This document shows positions 15,401 to 29,000 of a DNA stretch of 64,000 nucleotides, one piece after another; the first letter of the stretch is position 1, and each line of letters begins with the position of its first letter. The stretch lies in assembly GCA_016946835.1 (NCBI GenBank), contig JACVTC010000102.1, forward strand, positions 507,501-571,500, in the 5' to 3' direction. Both the position numbers and the translations under genes were made by a program. The notes beneath the pieces are model-generated. The model was not told the DNA's origin. It ran no database searches and saw only the letters and a list, made by a program, of their open reading frames with translations. This stretch comes from Neocallimastix lanati (nom. inval.). Lineage: Eukaryota > Neocallimastigomycota > Neocallimastigomycetes > Neocallimastigales > Neocallimastigaceae.

Positions 15401-16452
15401 AGGAGATTATTAATAAAAAGGAAAAAATTATAAATCTTAGCGAATTAGTTTTAAAAGAAAACAAAAATAGAAAAATGAGTAAAAAGCTTGTTTCCATACC
15501 TCGTACTACAAAGAAAGTAAGAGGAAGAAATGCTTTAAAAATTCAAAATAAAATGGAAACAAGTCCTAATAAAAATTCTAATATTAATATTAATATCAAT
15601 ACTAATACTAATACTAATGTTAATTCAAATTTTAATGTTGCTATTGATAATAATAATAATAATAAAAATAATGATGATGGTAATAATAATTCCAATATCA
15701 CCTCTGGTAAGGAAAATTCTAATATTATATCAACACCAACATCAATACCAATACCAACACCAACACCAACACCAACAAGGGGTAAAGGTAGACCAAAAGG
15801 TCATTGTGGTAGACCAAGAAAAAGATGGCCAAATGATCAAAATGTTTCTGATTCAAATAAAAATTATCTTTATTCTGTTAATAAAGAAAATAAAGATAAT
15901 AAATTTAAGGTAGAAGAAAATGGTAATACGCTCTATATTAAACCAGAATTAAAAGAAAAATCTAATGAATCTATTGTGACTCAAGTTTCTGTTACTACCG
16001 CCTCTTCAGTTGATCCAATTACCGTAATTACATCTACTGTACCTTCCTCCGTCATTACATCTACAAGAAATAGTCATTTCTATTCCTCCTCTCCAAAACA
16101 ATGTACTTATTGTGGTTCAACTAGTACACCATTATGGCGACATGGTCCACCAGAATCTCCACGTTTATGTAATAGTTGTGGTGTGAAATGGAAACGTGGT
16201 AAGATTCTTCAATCTCAACCTTCTGGTTTCCCATGGAATTCTATTTCAATTGATAAAAAAACAGAAGAGTTTCGTGCCTTAATGCGTTGTATTACTTCTG
16301 AAAAAGTTTTGAAAGTTTTAGGAATTTTAAAAACTTGTATGACTATTGCTATGAGACGTCAATTAGAACGTGGAGAAGAAGTAAAAATAGATATTCGTAA
16401 TATAGATTCAAGAGCTTGGAGTCAATTATATCGTTATATTAAATGTCAATAA
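8623..16452 (+). CDS. very large GATA zinc-finger regulator with divergent bromodomain and AT-hook-like motif
   Basis: An intronless 2609-residue protein, much longer than typical GATA factors. Residues 2494-2519 are a GATA-type finger (CTYC, 18 residues, CNSC), followed by a basic tail (KWKRGK) and a helical C-terminus to 2609. Residues 2386-2404 contain GRPKG and GRPRKR, which resemble AT-hooks. Residues about 367-522 read as a bromodomain: a first helix ending in ADSGPFLNSL, a low-complexity insertion at about 404-463, then IIQCQLEEDKYTN through the last helix near 522. The usual acetyl-lysine-binding Asn appears to be Tyr500. Residues 1055-1120 are a non-repetitive block of unknown role. 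The rest is Asn, Ser and acidic low complexity, including 14-residue repeats from 1267, an acidic tract at 1955-2083 and polyQ near 2091. Likely a nuclear DNA- and chromatin-binding regulator. The finger is certain; the bromodomain is my inference. Confidence 0.93.
12421..12840 (+). repeat. in-frame coding minisatellite
   Basis: Five copies of a 42-bp unit start at 12421, 12463, 12505, 12547 and 12589 and encode DLSSLSSTLASPSN-type repeats. They pass into shorter TCA/ACA-rich units that encode Ser/Thr runs, and one more related 14-residue unit lies near 12757. The unit length keeps the frame open, so copy number can change without breaking the gene. Confidence 0.85.
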
Positions 16453-17839
16453 TTAATATATAATAGATATATATATATAAAGAATAAATACATTACTTTT
16501 ATAATATATAGTAATATATCTTGGGAAAAAAAATTGGGGTTTATATATATATATACTTTTTTTTTTAATATCTTTTTTTTTTTTTTTTTTTTTTATTTAA
16601 AAAAAAAAAAAAAAAAAAAACAGTATGCAAATTAATTATTTAAAAGAAAAAAAATTTTTTTTTTGTATTTTTTATAAAGTATTTAATTTTTAGGAAACCA
16701 TATTTTTTTTTTTATTTAATAATCTATTTTTTTTTTTTTTAAAGATAATTTAATATAAAATTATTATTATTATTATTATTATTATTTTAAAATATTTTTA
16801 TTTAAAATTATAAAATTTTATTTATCTAATATATATTCTATTTTATTTTATTTTTTTATTTTATACTTTTTTTTATTTTTTAATTTAATTAGTTTAGCAC
16901 ATATTTATAAAAAAAAAAAATTTTTGAATAAAAACAAAAAAAAAGATTTAAAGTCAATAAATTAATAATAGTTATTAATATTTAAATAATACATAATATA
17001 AAAATTATTATTTAATATTTATTAAATATTTATATATTCATTAATAATTTTTTTTATAATATTATTAAAGAATTTTTTTTGTACTATTTTTTATTTTGAT
17101 TACTATATAAGTATTTTTTTACAGCAAATTGTAAATAAATTAAAATTGTCTTTTTTTGTTTATTTATTTTATTATATATTATTATTATTATTATTATTTT
17201 TTTTTATAATAACAAAAAATATTAAATAAATAAATAAAAATAAAATAAAATAAAAATAAATAAAAAAGCAAATGCAAAAACGAAAACAAAAACAAAAACA
17301 AAAAAAAAAAACATAAAAAAACATAAAAAAAACATAAAAAAAAACATAAAAAACATAAAAAAAAAAAAATAAAGCATTTAAAAAAAATAAAATAATAAAA
17401 ATAAGCATTGTGTGTTTTATTATTAATAAATATATATTAGTGTTCATAGGTCAATAGACCAAATATAATAATTTTTTTATTAAACTTTTAATATTACAAG
17501 TTTTATTATTAATAATTTTTATTTTCATTTTCATTTTTTTAATAACAAAAAAAAAATTTTTTTTTTTTAATTTCTTATTCTTGATTTTATTTCATAATAA
17601 TAAGTATTTAATAATAAACTCTAAACGATATTATAATAAATGTTTTTTTATTTTTTTAGGCTATTATTATTATTTTTTATTTTTTTACTTTTTTTTTTTT
17701 TAATTTTTTTTTTTATTTTTAATATATTTTTAATATATTATTTTTAACATGTTCAATTTTCAATTTTTAATTTCAATATATGAATATGAATGTTTTTTAA
17801 TGAAAAAAATTTAATTAATAAAGTAATATTAATGGACTC

Positions 17840-17885
<46 letters not shown>

Positions 17886-17907
17886 AGTATGTATATATAT
17901 AATAAAA

Positions 17908-17950
<43 letters not shown>

Positions 17951-18881
17951 ATAGAATAAAATGAATTTATACAAAACAATAAAAAAAAATAATAATAACT
18001 AAAAATGAAGTTTATTTTCAAAAGAACTTTTTTTTATATAATTTTAATGAGTTAATTAAATATTTCATAATTTTATTTGTGTTTTACCCTCCATACATTA
18101 ATATTCATATTTCAACTTTATATATTAAAAATAATCCATTTATTCCATGAAATAAAACGTGATATAATTAATTAATTTAAAAATTTAAAATAATATAAAA
18201 TTAAAAAAAATTTATTTTTTATTTTTTATTTTTTATTTTAAAACTTTGTATTTCTAAAATTAGAATAGCATTTAAAGTAATACTAAATGTAATTAATAAA
18301 AAAAAAAATATCTTTCAAATTTTAAAAAATTTTTTTATTATAATTAAATAATATAAAAAAAAAAATTTTTTTTTTATTAGTATATAAAAACCAGTTATTA
18401 ATATTGGCAATATTAAACTTAAAATTAATAGTATAATTATTATTAATTACTAATCGCTTTTCTTTTATAAATACATATAATTATTAATTGTTAATTATTA
18501 TAAAAGTATTTTTTATATAATTATTAAATTAGTGATAAATTATTATATTTATTATATTTTTTTTTTATAACTTTTTTTTTATTATAAAGCAAAACAGACA
18601 AAACAAAAAACAAAAATGCAATGAAATAAAAAATTTATATAAAAAAATTTCATATATAATATAAAATATAATATAAAAAAACTTATAATATTAATATTAT
18701 ATAAAAAATTTAATAAAATTTATAAGATAAAAAAGAATTGTTATAATAATAATAAAATAAGATAAAATAAAAAAAAAAATGTCAACTTCTAATGAAAAAG
18801 TGAATATATAAATATATGAAGATTAAATTTATTCCATTAATAATTATACAATAATTATTTAATTATTATAAATATACTAAT

Positions 18882-18926
<45 letters not shown>

Positions 18927-18963
18927 TAATATTATTATTTTTTCTAAATATATTACATGTTGT

Positions 18964-19010
<47 letters not shown>

Positions 19011-19398
19011 CTTTGCTTTATCTACATGAAACCTACTATTATAATTTTTTATTATTAATTATTAATATAAATTCATAAATTTAACATATTATGTATTATA
19101 TACAAATATACAAAACAAACTTATATTAGTTGACAGCTATCGAAAATAATAAAGGTATTAATAATATATATAATTATCATTATTAGTATTACTTCATATA
19201 CCAAAAACAAATTTTTTTTTTTAAATAAAAATTGTCTCTATATTCGATAAATGATTTACAAAATGTTCATGTCTTTGATATCTTTCTTTATTTTTTTATA
19301 TTTTATTTTTATTTTTATTTATTTTTTTTTTTTACAAAAAAAAAAAAAAATAAAAATCATATTATAATTATTTTATGAAATATCGAATTAATTTTCAG
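16453..19398. other. AT-rich intergenic region
   Basis: It holds the 3' flank of the GATA gene and the 5' flank or undetermined first exon(s) of the PH-domain gene. Simple repeats dominate: poly-T and poly-A around 16569-16620, poly-A at 17847-17882, (AAAT)n at 17901-17953, poly-T at 18884-18920 and (AT)n at 18969-18996. The short frames seen here are translations of these tracts. An ATG at 18779 opens a 7-codon stretch before a possible GT, but its phase does not match the next exon. Confidence 0.6.
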
Positions 19399-20430
19399 AT
19401 TCAATATTAAAAAATCATATAAGTAATGCTTCTAAAAAAGATGTAGTTCCAATATTAAGTACTACACAAGAAAAGAATTCAAGGGAAAGTAAAGAGTTAA
19501 AAAGTCCTGATTTAAATACTAATAGAATTCATTTTAAAGCTGATGAAGGTAAATTAAAGTGATATTTTTATACATATGACTTTAATATATAATATAAACT
19601 TCAGTTATAATATGGCAATATATTTAATACTATTTATAAAACAATAACTAAGAGATAAAATATATTATTATTATATTATTATTATTATTATATAATTTTT
19701 TTTATATATTTTGTTTTGTTTTGTAATATATTATTTTTTGTTTTAATAATATATTTTTTTTTAAAAAAAAAAAAAAAAAAAAAATTAGATGATAAAAGAA
19801 GAAGTGCAGGTCTTAATACCAATTTAATTAATAAGGATATTGAAGCAATTGATTTTAAACAAAATACAGTATGTGATGATGATGACGATGATGAAAAGGA
19901 AGAATGTGATTTTAATGTAGATGCTATAGATACTATGAATGCTGAAAAAATTGTTGAAAGTGGTTATTTATATATACGTTCAACTAAATTAAAAGTAATA
20001 ATTAAGAATTAAATAGTAATGATAGTAATAAAATGATAATAATAATAGTAATAATATTGGATCCATTAAACGTTACAAAGAATAATATTCTAATAATTCT
20101 TTTTTTTTTATTTTTATTTTTATTTTTATTTTTATTTTTATTTTTACTTTTACTTTTACTTTTATTTTTTAATTCATTTAAAATAAAAATATTAAAAGAA
20201 ATGGAAAAAACGTTGGTTTGTTTTAAGAGGAACAAAACTGGCTTATTATAAAAATGAAAAAGTAAATGATATATCAATAAATTATATATTATCATTATAA
20301 TTAATAATATTAATATATATTTATACTAATTGTTTTTTATTTTCTTATATTTTTTAATAAAAATAAAAAAAAAACTAATAATAATTTTGTATATTGTAAT
20401 ATTCATACTGTATTATATATTATATAATTT

Positions 20431-20464
<34 letters not shown>

Positions 20465-21882
20465 GATAATGATAATGATAATGATTATGATAATATAACA
20501 ACATCAATACTATTAATAAATAAAATATAAAAATCAATATTAAATTTCATAAAAAAAAAAAAAAAATAAAAAAAAAAAAATAAAAAAAAAAAAATAAAAA
20601 ATAAAAAAAAAAATACAAAAAAAAATAAAAAAAAAAAAAAAAATAATAATACAAAATAAAAACAAAAATAAGGAATATAAACTTATAAGTGTTATTGATT
20701 TAAATACGATACATCAAGTAGGTAAAGTTAATGTATCAAGGCCTAATGTTTTTGGTATTGTTACCTTACCTCGTACATATTATATGCAAGGAACAAGTGA
20801 AGAAGAAAAAGATAAATGGATAAAAAAAATAAGAGAACTTGTAAAAATAAATACAGGTCCAAAAGAGCATCATCATAAAGAAGCTAGCGGTGATATAACC
20901 AATAATAGACGTAAAAGTAGAAGTTATGAGTCTCTAAAAGGAAATAATAATATTAATAACAACAACAACAACAACAATAATACTATACATGGCAGTTATG
21001 GAAGTATAGAGAGTATTAAATCAAATCAAGAAACAAAGGAAATTAAAAATAATTCTAATAATAATCTTACATCAAATAATTCCACTATGGATAATAATAA
21101 TAACAATAATAACAATAACAATAATAATATTAATAATAATGATGTAATAAATACAAATAATAATAATGCTATTAATAACAATACCAATAATAATACCATA
21201 ACTACTATAAATAATGATAATAATACGAGCAATAATAATCATGATACTAATAAAGAAGATATAACTAATAATGATTCAACCACTAAAAAAAATATAAATA
21301 AACCTGATCCTATTTTAACTTCACCTAATGAATTAGATAAAAATTATTCATCAAAAGTAAAATTTATTCAATCTGCAAGTGTTGTCGAATCCTCAAGTAG
21401 TGGTAATCCATATTCTTCTAACTCAACAAAAAATAGTAGTCATTACAACGAAATAAAGTCAGCAAGACCCTATGATGAAAAATACAATCGAAATGAAGAT
21501 GATGATTGTTCTAGTAGTGAAGAAAATCTTTTTGTTACAAATCCTATTACAGGGAATAACTTATTAAATGATAATGTCATTATTCGACAAGGATACCTTC
21601 TTCGACAAAGTTCTAAATATAAAACTTGGAAAAAAAGGTGGTTTGTATTACGAAATGGTAAATTAACATGCTATAAAAATGAAAAGGTAATTTTCAATCA
21701 ATTGAATATCATCACATTACTACTACTAATGGACTTATAATAATATTAATAGAATATTAAAGAAATATTAAATATATTTAAATTATCTAAAATTATAAAA
21801 AAATTATTTTTTTTTATTTTATAAATTATATATGATATATATAATTTGGTTTTTTAAATGATATAATGATGTATAAATATTT

Positions 21883-21931
<49 letters not shown>

Positions 21932-22226
21932 ATATATGATATATATATATATATATATTTTATTTTATTTTATTTTATTTTATTTATTTTTTTAAAAGGA
22001 ATACGTTGTAATCTCAATCATACCATTATCAGATACTCTAGATATTATTGAAACTGAAAAGCCTTTAGGAAAAAATCATAAATATTGTTTTAAAATAATT
22101 ACTGAAGGAAAAGCAATGATTCTTTGTTCGGAAACACAGGAAGAGTGTAATAACTGGATATTGGATCTTCAAAAATACCATAAAATTATTCAAAATATAA
22201 AAGAAAAACACGGAGATATAGAATAA
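19399..22226 (+). CDS. tandem PH-domain protein, spliced (5' end not located)
   Basis: Five exons join in frame: 19399-19548, 19789-19994, 20199-20261, 20673-21686 and 21999-22226, all with GT/AG introns and consistent phases. Two pleckstrin-homology domains result. The first runs from VESGYLYIRS through KKRWFVLRG to DKWIKKIREL; the second from IIRQGYLLRQ through KKRWFVLRN to NNWILDLQKY. A long Asn-rich linker separates them. PH domains bind phosphoinositides or proteins at membranes, so a peripheral membrane adaptor or signalling role is likely; the order resembles tandem-PH adaptors such as yeast Opy1 or pleckstrin. No catalytic domain is visible. The frame is closed just upstream of 19399, where an acceptor TTTTCAG lies, so at least one more 5' exon exists. 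The two domains share an identical intron position. Confidence 0.85.
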
Positions 22227-22686
22227 TAATAATAGTAAATAATAAATATGAATAAATAGTGATAATAAATTAATATAAATTAAGTATTATATAAGTTACA
22301 TATTTTAACAAATTTGCTTAATATAAAATATTAGCAAAAAAAAATATATATATATATATATAAATATTAAAATATAATAATCATAATTTAATTATTTAAA
22401 ATTATATTACTTTTTATTTTATTTATTTTTATTATTATTTTTTTTTTTAAAATAGATTAAAAAATAAAATAAAAAAGTATATAAATAAAATAAATAGATA
22501 TATATATATATATATAAATGGAAATAATAATAACTATCTTTTATGACTTTATAAAATAAATCATTTTCCAAAGGGAATAATAATAATAATAATAATAATA
22601 ATTATAATAATAATTATAATAATAATTATAATAATAATAATAATAATAATAATAATTATAATAATAATAATAACTATAATAATAAT

Positions 22687-22753
<67 letters not shown>

Positions 22754-23125
22754 TAATTATTTATTTAAATTTCAATAATTTTATTTAATTTATTAACAAT
22801 TATTAATAAATGCGAAAAAATATAAATAAATAAAAAAATAAAAAAAAATATATATATAAAATTAAAAAAAATATATATATTATTAAATAAAAATTTAATA
22901 AAAACCAATATAAAATTTTTATATAATCAATTTAAATTTTATTTTTATTATTTGCATTGCTTTATACAATTATTAAAAATTTAATAATATGTAATCATTA
23001 GTGCTCAAAAAAAAAAAAAAAAAAGAAAAAAGAAAAGAATACTGTAACAATAATAATAATAATAATTTTTTTTCTTTTTTGGTATTTTAAATAAATATAA
23101 AATGGTCTTGTATTATTTAAATAAT

Positions 23126-23168
<43 letters not shown>

Positions 23169-23211
23169 AAAAAAATAATTAAATTTAATTACATAAAGTA
23201 TAAAATGAAAT
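22227..23211. other. convergent intergenic region with long AAT tract
   Basis: This lies between the 3' ends of the PH gene and dim1. It contains an AAT/ATT microsatellite of about 175 bases (22578-22751), poly-A near 23007 and poly-T at 23129-23165. No coding segment is visible. It presumably holds both polyadenylation sites. Confidence 0.75.
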
Positions 23212-24350
23212 CTAATATTTGTACTTGGTTGAATAATCTTTTGGTGAAACAACAAGACCACGACCCTTTCTTGCACCACGATACACAGTTTCAATAATAT
23301 CAATCATTTCTTGCTTGTCCTATTTGGATTAATTAGTATATTTATTTTCATATTATTAAAATGATTAATTTAGTTTTTTTTTTTTTTTGCTATAAAAGTT
23401 ATTTTTATTAGATAAAATATATATATATATATATTTCAATTTTTATATTATTTTATTTATACCTCAAGTGCCCAATTAATCTTATTATTATTACCAGTAC
23501 CCAAATCAATCATAATATGTTTATTACGATAGACTTTATATATATATATATAGTAATTAATTTTAACTTTTAAAAAGAAATTTAAATAATATTTTGAATT
23601 AATATTATATTAAATTTTTAAATTAACACTTACAGAACATTACAGTACAAGGGTCATACAATTCATACATTTTATTGAAATCTGGAACTTCAGTAATATC
23701 TGTTAAGTAAATAACTGCAAAATTCTTAACTTTTTCACAAATTGAATATAATATTTCATCCATTTTCATACATGTTGGGTCCTTTTCATTTTAAATTTGA
23801 ATATATTAATTGTTTTTAAAAAATATAAATTTAAAATAATAATAATAATAATATATATTAATACATTTAATCTTTCAACTTATAATTTAATTATTTCTAT
23901 TTTAAAAATCTCACTTTTTATTATTATTTGAATAAAAAGATTATTCTATATTTAAAACTAAAAAATATATATGATTAAAATAAGAATTTTAATAATGAAA
24001 TAATTTATGTATTTAAATTAATTTGAAATAAAATTAAATAGTATTTGAACAAAATAAAATAAAATACTTAAAAAAAAAAAGAATTAAATGTTTCAATTAT
24101 TATTAATCATACCCAATCATGACCAAATCTAATAACTACGACTCTTTCTTCTTCATTTAAAATTGCTTGGTCAACATGCCAACCAGAATGAAGATGTGGT
24201 AAAAAGTATGACTAAAATTTATATAAAATAATTTAAAATTAAAAATAATAATAATTATTATAAATATATATTTTTTATTTACCCATTTACTTATTATTTC
24301 CAAAAATATATATATAATATTCTTGTTAAAAATTAATTCTTATTTACCAT
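23212..24350 (-). CDS. dim1: Dim1 / thioredoxin-like U5 snRNP protein (TXNL4A family)
   Basis: Five exons on the minus strand join to 142 residues, exactly the family length: 24348-24350, 24113-24211, 23634-23781, 23463-23533 and 23212-23319. The product starts M-SYFLPHLHSGWHVDQAIL, contains RVVVIRFGHDW followed by DPTCMKMDE, and ends SPKDYSTKYKY. This family is an essential component of the U5 and tri-snRNP spliceosome. It has a thioredoxin fold, but DPTC stands in place of the redox CXXC. All introns are GT/AG. The first coding exon is only the ATG, with GTAAAT immediately after it. The protein is very strongly conserved, so the reconstruction is secure. Confidence 0.97.
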
Positions 24351-26082
24351 TTTTTTTTTTTCTTTTTAATATAATTATAATTAACAAGAGTTTGAACTTA
24401 AAAAAAAGTATTTTCTAAAAAAAAAAAAATTAAAAAACATAAAATTTATAAAAATAATACATAAATATATTATTTCATGTGATTTATATATTATTTGTAT
24501 TATTTTCATTGTAAAAAATAACAATATTAATAGTTAATACGTTAACGTAGAAAATTAAAACTCTTCCAAGAAATTGCTAATATTCTATTTTTATTCTTAT
24601 TATTTATTTTTTTTTTTATAATAATAAAAAAATGTAAAGAAATTAATAATAAATCATATTACTATTCATTTTCGCTTTATGTAAAAAGGAATATTAATAT
24701 ATTTATAAATATATAAAAATATATCTATATTATTATATTTTAATTAATTATTAATTAGTAATTAGTAATTTTTTTTTTTTTTTAAAAAAAAATTTTTTTT
24801 AAAGTTAATAGTTCAAGCTAAAATAATATAAATTTAATTATATCTTTTATAATTACCGAGTTATATGAATTTACATTTTAATTATAAAATTATATATTTG
24901 AATTACAGATATTGTAAGGGATAAAAAAAAAAAAAACTGTACGAAATATTTTTTTTTTTTTTAAAATTTTATTTTATTTTTTTTTTTTTTTTTTTTGATA
25001 TAAACTTTTTTAAATACACTTTAAAATATATTGAAAAGCTTAATCATATATATTTTTCCTATATAGCTGATATTTATTATAATAAATAATTAAAATTATA
25101 TTAATAATATTGATATTAATGGTTAATAGTATTAACAAAAAAAGAAATAAAAACACGTAGTTTTTTTTATTAGTATATAATTAAAATTATATAATATTGA
25201 AATATAATTTTAATTATATACTAATAAAACTACATAATTAACAATTATTAAAATAATTATTAAAATTAATACAATAATTATTTAATAATTGAATTATGTA
25301 CAAATTATAATACTTATTCATTTTTTTTTTTTTTTATATTTTGCTTTATATATATTTTTTTAAAAAATAGTTTTAAATATTTTTATAAATAATTTTTTTT
25401 TTAAACAAAAAATAATTTAAATAAAATACAAATATATATATGATATTTATTAAATATTAATAATAATAATAAATATTGTACAAGAAATGAAATAATTTTT
25501 TTTATAAATATTATTTTATGCTTATTAGATGAAATTACTATCGAGTTTTAAAGCACTCATTTAATTTAATACATAGTTAATAAATATATATAAATAATAA
25601 TATTTAATTATAAAATATTGAGTAATGCTTTAAAAAATACAAAATTTTGACTTAATTTATATAAATTTTTTTGAGAAATTTATTTTTCCTATGTAATAAT
25701 TAATAAATAATATCTATATTTGAATAATATATTTATTCTAAAAATTAATATAATAATAATAATAAGTAAATATTTTTTTTATCAATGATTACTTAATATT
25801 TTTATTAAGAAATATTAAATTGTACTATTATTTTTATTTATAAAAAATTAAAAAAAAAAAAAAAAAAAAAAAATTAAAAAGGTATAATAATAATTTTTTT
25901 TTTTTTATTTTTATTTTTAGTAAATATATTATAAAAATATATTTATTCTAAATTAATAATGTTCTTTTAAATATATTTAAAATATTATGTAATAATGCTT
26001 AAATAATTATTATATACAACAGAATTTTTTTCCCATTTATGAAAACTATTTATATATTAAATAAAAATTTAAAAACCATATC
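24351..26082. other. divergent intergenic region
   Basis: This lies between the 5' ends of dim1 (-) and the unknown gene starting at 26083 (+), so it should contain both promoters. Only poly-T, poly-A and TA-rich runs and one strong hairpin (25157-25233) stand out. No coding segment was recognised. Confidence 0.65.
25157..25233. repeat. foldback repeat, about 31-bp arms
   Basis: The left arm begins GTAGTTTTTTTTATTAGTAT and the right arm is its reverse complement, ending ATACTAATAAAACTAC, differing mainly by four extra T residues in the left arm. The loop is a few bases. It could be a tiny foldback transposon or a cruciform-forming palindrome in the divergent promoter region. Confidence 0.6.
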
Positions 26083-29000
26083 ATGGAATCGTCAAATGAA
26101 ACTAATGTTGTAAATGTTTTAACATGGATATTTGATGAATTAGATACTCAAAAATTCGGAATTAAAAAAAATCAACATTTCAATTACTTCGATGATTCGG
26201 ATGAAAATATTAAAAAAATTAATCATTTCTATTTATCTATTAGACCTTTTGATGTAATTAATAGTAATAAGAGTATTAATGAAGATGAGAGTGGTGAATT
26301 TAAAGCTATTGAGGGTAGTAAAAAAAATGAAACTAAGAAAGTTCATCCTAATCAAGGTGAGACTGGCGATTTGAAGGAATTAGCAAAAAATAAATCAACT
26401 CCAACAATAGAAGTAAAGGAAAATAATGCTGATCTTCCAATAAAATCAAACAAATTACCATCGATGGAATCACTGGAAGGAAAAGATGAACTTAAGTCAA
26501 AATCCATTAATTTTGAAAATTTTAATGCTAATATTTCTTTGAATCCAGAAGATAATAATCAATTAATGTATAATCCCAAGGAATTACGAAAATTAAAATC
26601 CGATTGTCAAATCTATTTTAAAAGAAATGATTCAACTTCATCATCAAAAAAAAAATTATCTCGATCTTTAAGTACTTCAGATTTAACACAACCTGTTTCA
26701 ATTTCTCTTAAAGTAAAACTTAAAAAATTTACTAAAGAAAAACTTAATCCTTTCTTTAATTCTTCAAATAGAAGTCTTTTTAATTCTAATGTATTATCAA
26801 ATGAAGATGGTAAATATAAATTAATAAACATAAATATTGTTAATAAAAATTAAATTTATTAATTAAATTAATATACTAAGATAGATAATATATATTAGAT
26901 TAATTCAACTTTCAATATTCTAATTTTATTTTAATTGCTATGATTTTATATAATTAAAAAATAAAAAATATATATATTAATTATTTTTTTTTTTTTTTAA
27001 AAAAATAAAGATATTTTAACAGATGAGTTCCCAGATAATAAATTAATGAAAAATGAAGAAGATGAAGATAACATATTAGAAGAAAATCTTGAAGAGAATA
27101 AAGAAGAATTAATTAATAATAATAAAATTAATAATAGTATTAAAAATACAGATTTAATTTTAGAAAAAATGATGGATGAAAAACCAAATCAGAATAATGA
27201 TTATACAAATACTCCAGAGAATAATTCGAAAAAGGACATAAAACTAGATAAATCTAATACTTCTTCTATTAATAACAGTAATACCTTAAGTACTGAAAGT
27301 ATTATTAAATTATCACTCGAATCCGTTATAGCAAATAAAGATATAAAAATGTCACAAGATGATTTATCACTATTAGAAAAAAAGAAAGCTGAAAAAGAAA
27401 ATGAAAGTGCATATACTCTTAATGAATATGGTCAATCATTATTTAGATTACGTTATTATCTTCTCCAATTAAAATATCTTATTGATTGTAATAAAGAATT
27501 AGAACAAATTGTATTTTATAAATTAGCACTAAGCCAATATCCAGATAGTAATTCAGTAAGAACTTGGTTAAAGCGTCGTATTACAAGAGAGCCATTAGTT
27601 CATGGATACTGCTTACCTCCATTTATAATAATTGACGAAGAAGCAATAACGAATGGCATGTTTAATCGTCCTTTGAAGAATAAAATTTTTCATTCGCTCT
27701 CATTAGATAAAAAATATCAAGTAGTGGAGCCATTACGTTATGAATTTAACAGAAAAGTTATGGGTACCAGTGAGCATAAATCCTTAGTTAATTGTAATTC
27801 TAATTTAAAATATTGTCAAATGAAGCAACGTAGTGATATTGTATTACGTACAATATTCATTAAACGTTTATTCCAAAAAGCACCTGATACGAAACGCTTA
27901 ATTGGTAATGAAAGATTCCAATCCTTAAAAGAAAAGGCGTTAATTAATCTTCAACCTCGCCTCAGTAAACATTATAGGACAGAAAAAAATATAAGCAATT
28001 CAATGATATCTATTAAACTAAAAACAAATAAAAAGAAAGGAATTTATTTGCAACATCATTCTAAAAAAGCAAGCTATGACTTCTCCTCAAGAAATGGAAG
28101 ACCTACTACTAATAATAATAGTTTATCACCTAAACCAATAGATACTATTAATAGTAATTTACATGGTTCAACTTATAATAAATTATATGAAAAAAGTAAA
28201 TCGTTCCAAAACATATTTTCTTCAAATAGTCCGTCTAAATTAAGAAATTGCCATACTTTAACCGAATCAAATCATAAATACTCTTACTCTCAACCTCTTA
28301 CTCATATTATATTTAATAAACAAAATAATCAATACAGTATTGAACCTCTACCCTCTATAAATTCTTCTCAACGACTTTTCACGAAAGAAAAATCTTTCTT
28401 CTCTAAATATATTTTCCCTAGTAATGCAAACATTGTTAATGGATCATTGAATCATAATATCAATAAAAGTAATAGTAATATGATGATGAATAATATTGGA
28501 AATGGAAACATCATTAATAATAATAATGTTAAAGTTTTATCAAATATGAACGGTAGTAATATAAATATTAATAATATAAATAATAATATTAGAAATAATA
28601 GAAACATCGTGATGAGTGACATGACACTTAATACTAACAACTCAGTAGGTATGAATATGAATAGAAGTAGTTCAAACATCAATAATAACATAAGTTCATA
28701 CGGTTATAGAAAGCATAGCCATATTAGTAGTATAAGCAGTATTAAAGAAATAACTAATAATAGCAATTGTTATAATATTGATAATGTAAAGAGTTCAATT
28801 GAAACAGTATCAAAGGCTAAACTTAATATTGTAAGAAATCTTAATTCAAATGGAAATATTGACGCTTCCATGAAAAATCAACATATACCACATGATATTG
28901 CAAATTCTAATAGAAAATTAATAAATATACAATCACAAAAATCTCTTAATGCATTTAAAGATTCTGATAATATGGATAACAATTTTAATCAATCCGATAT

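Noticed and set aside
17172-18021. several minus-strand frames of 68-91 residues
   Set aside because: They consist of poly-Phe, Tyr and Ile runs from poly-A and AAAT tracts.
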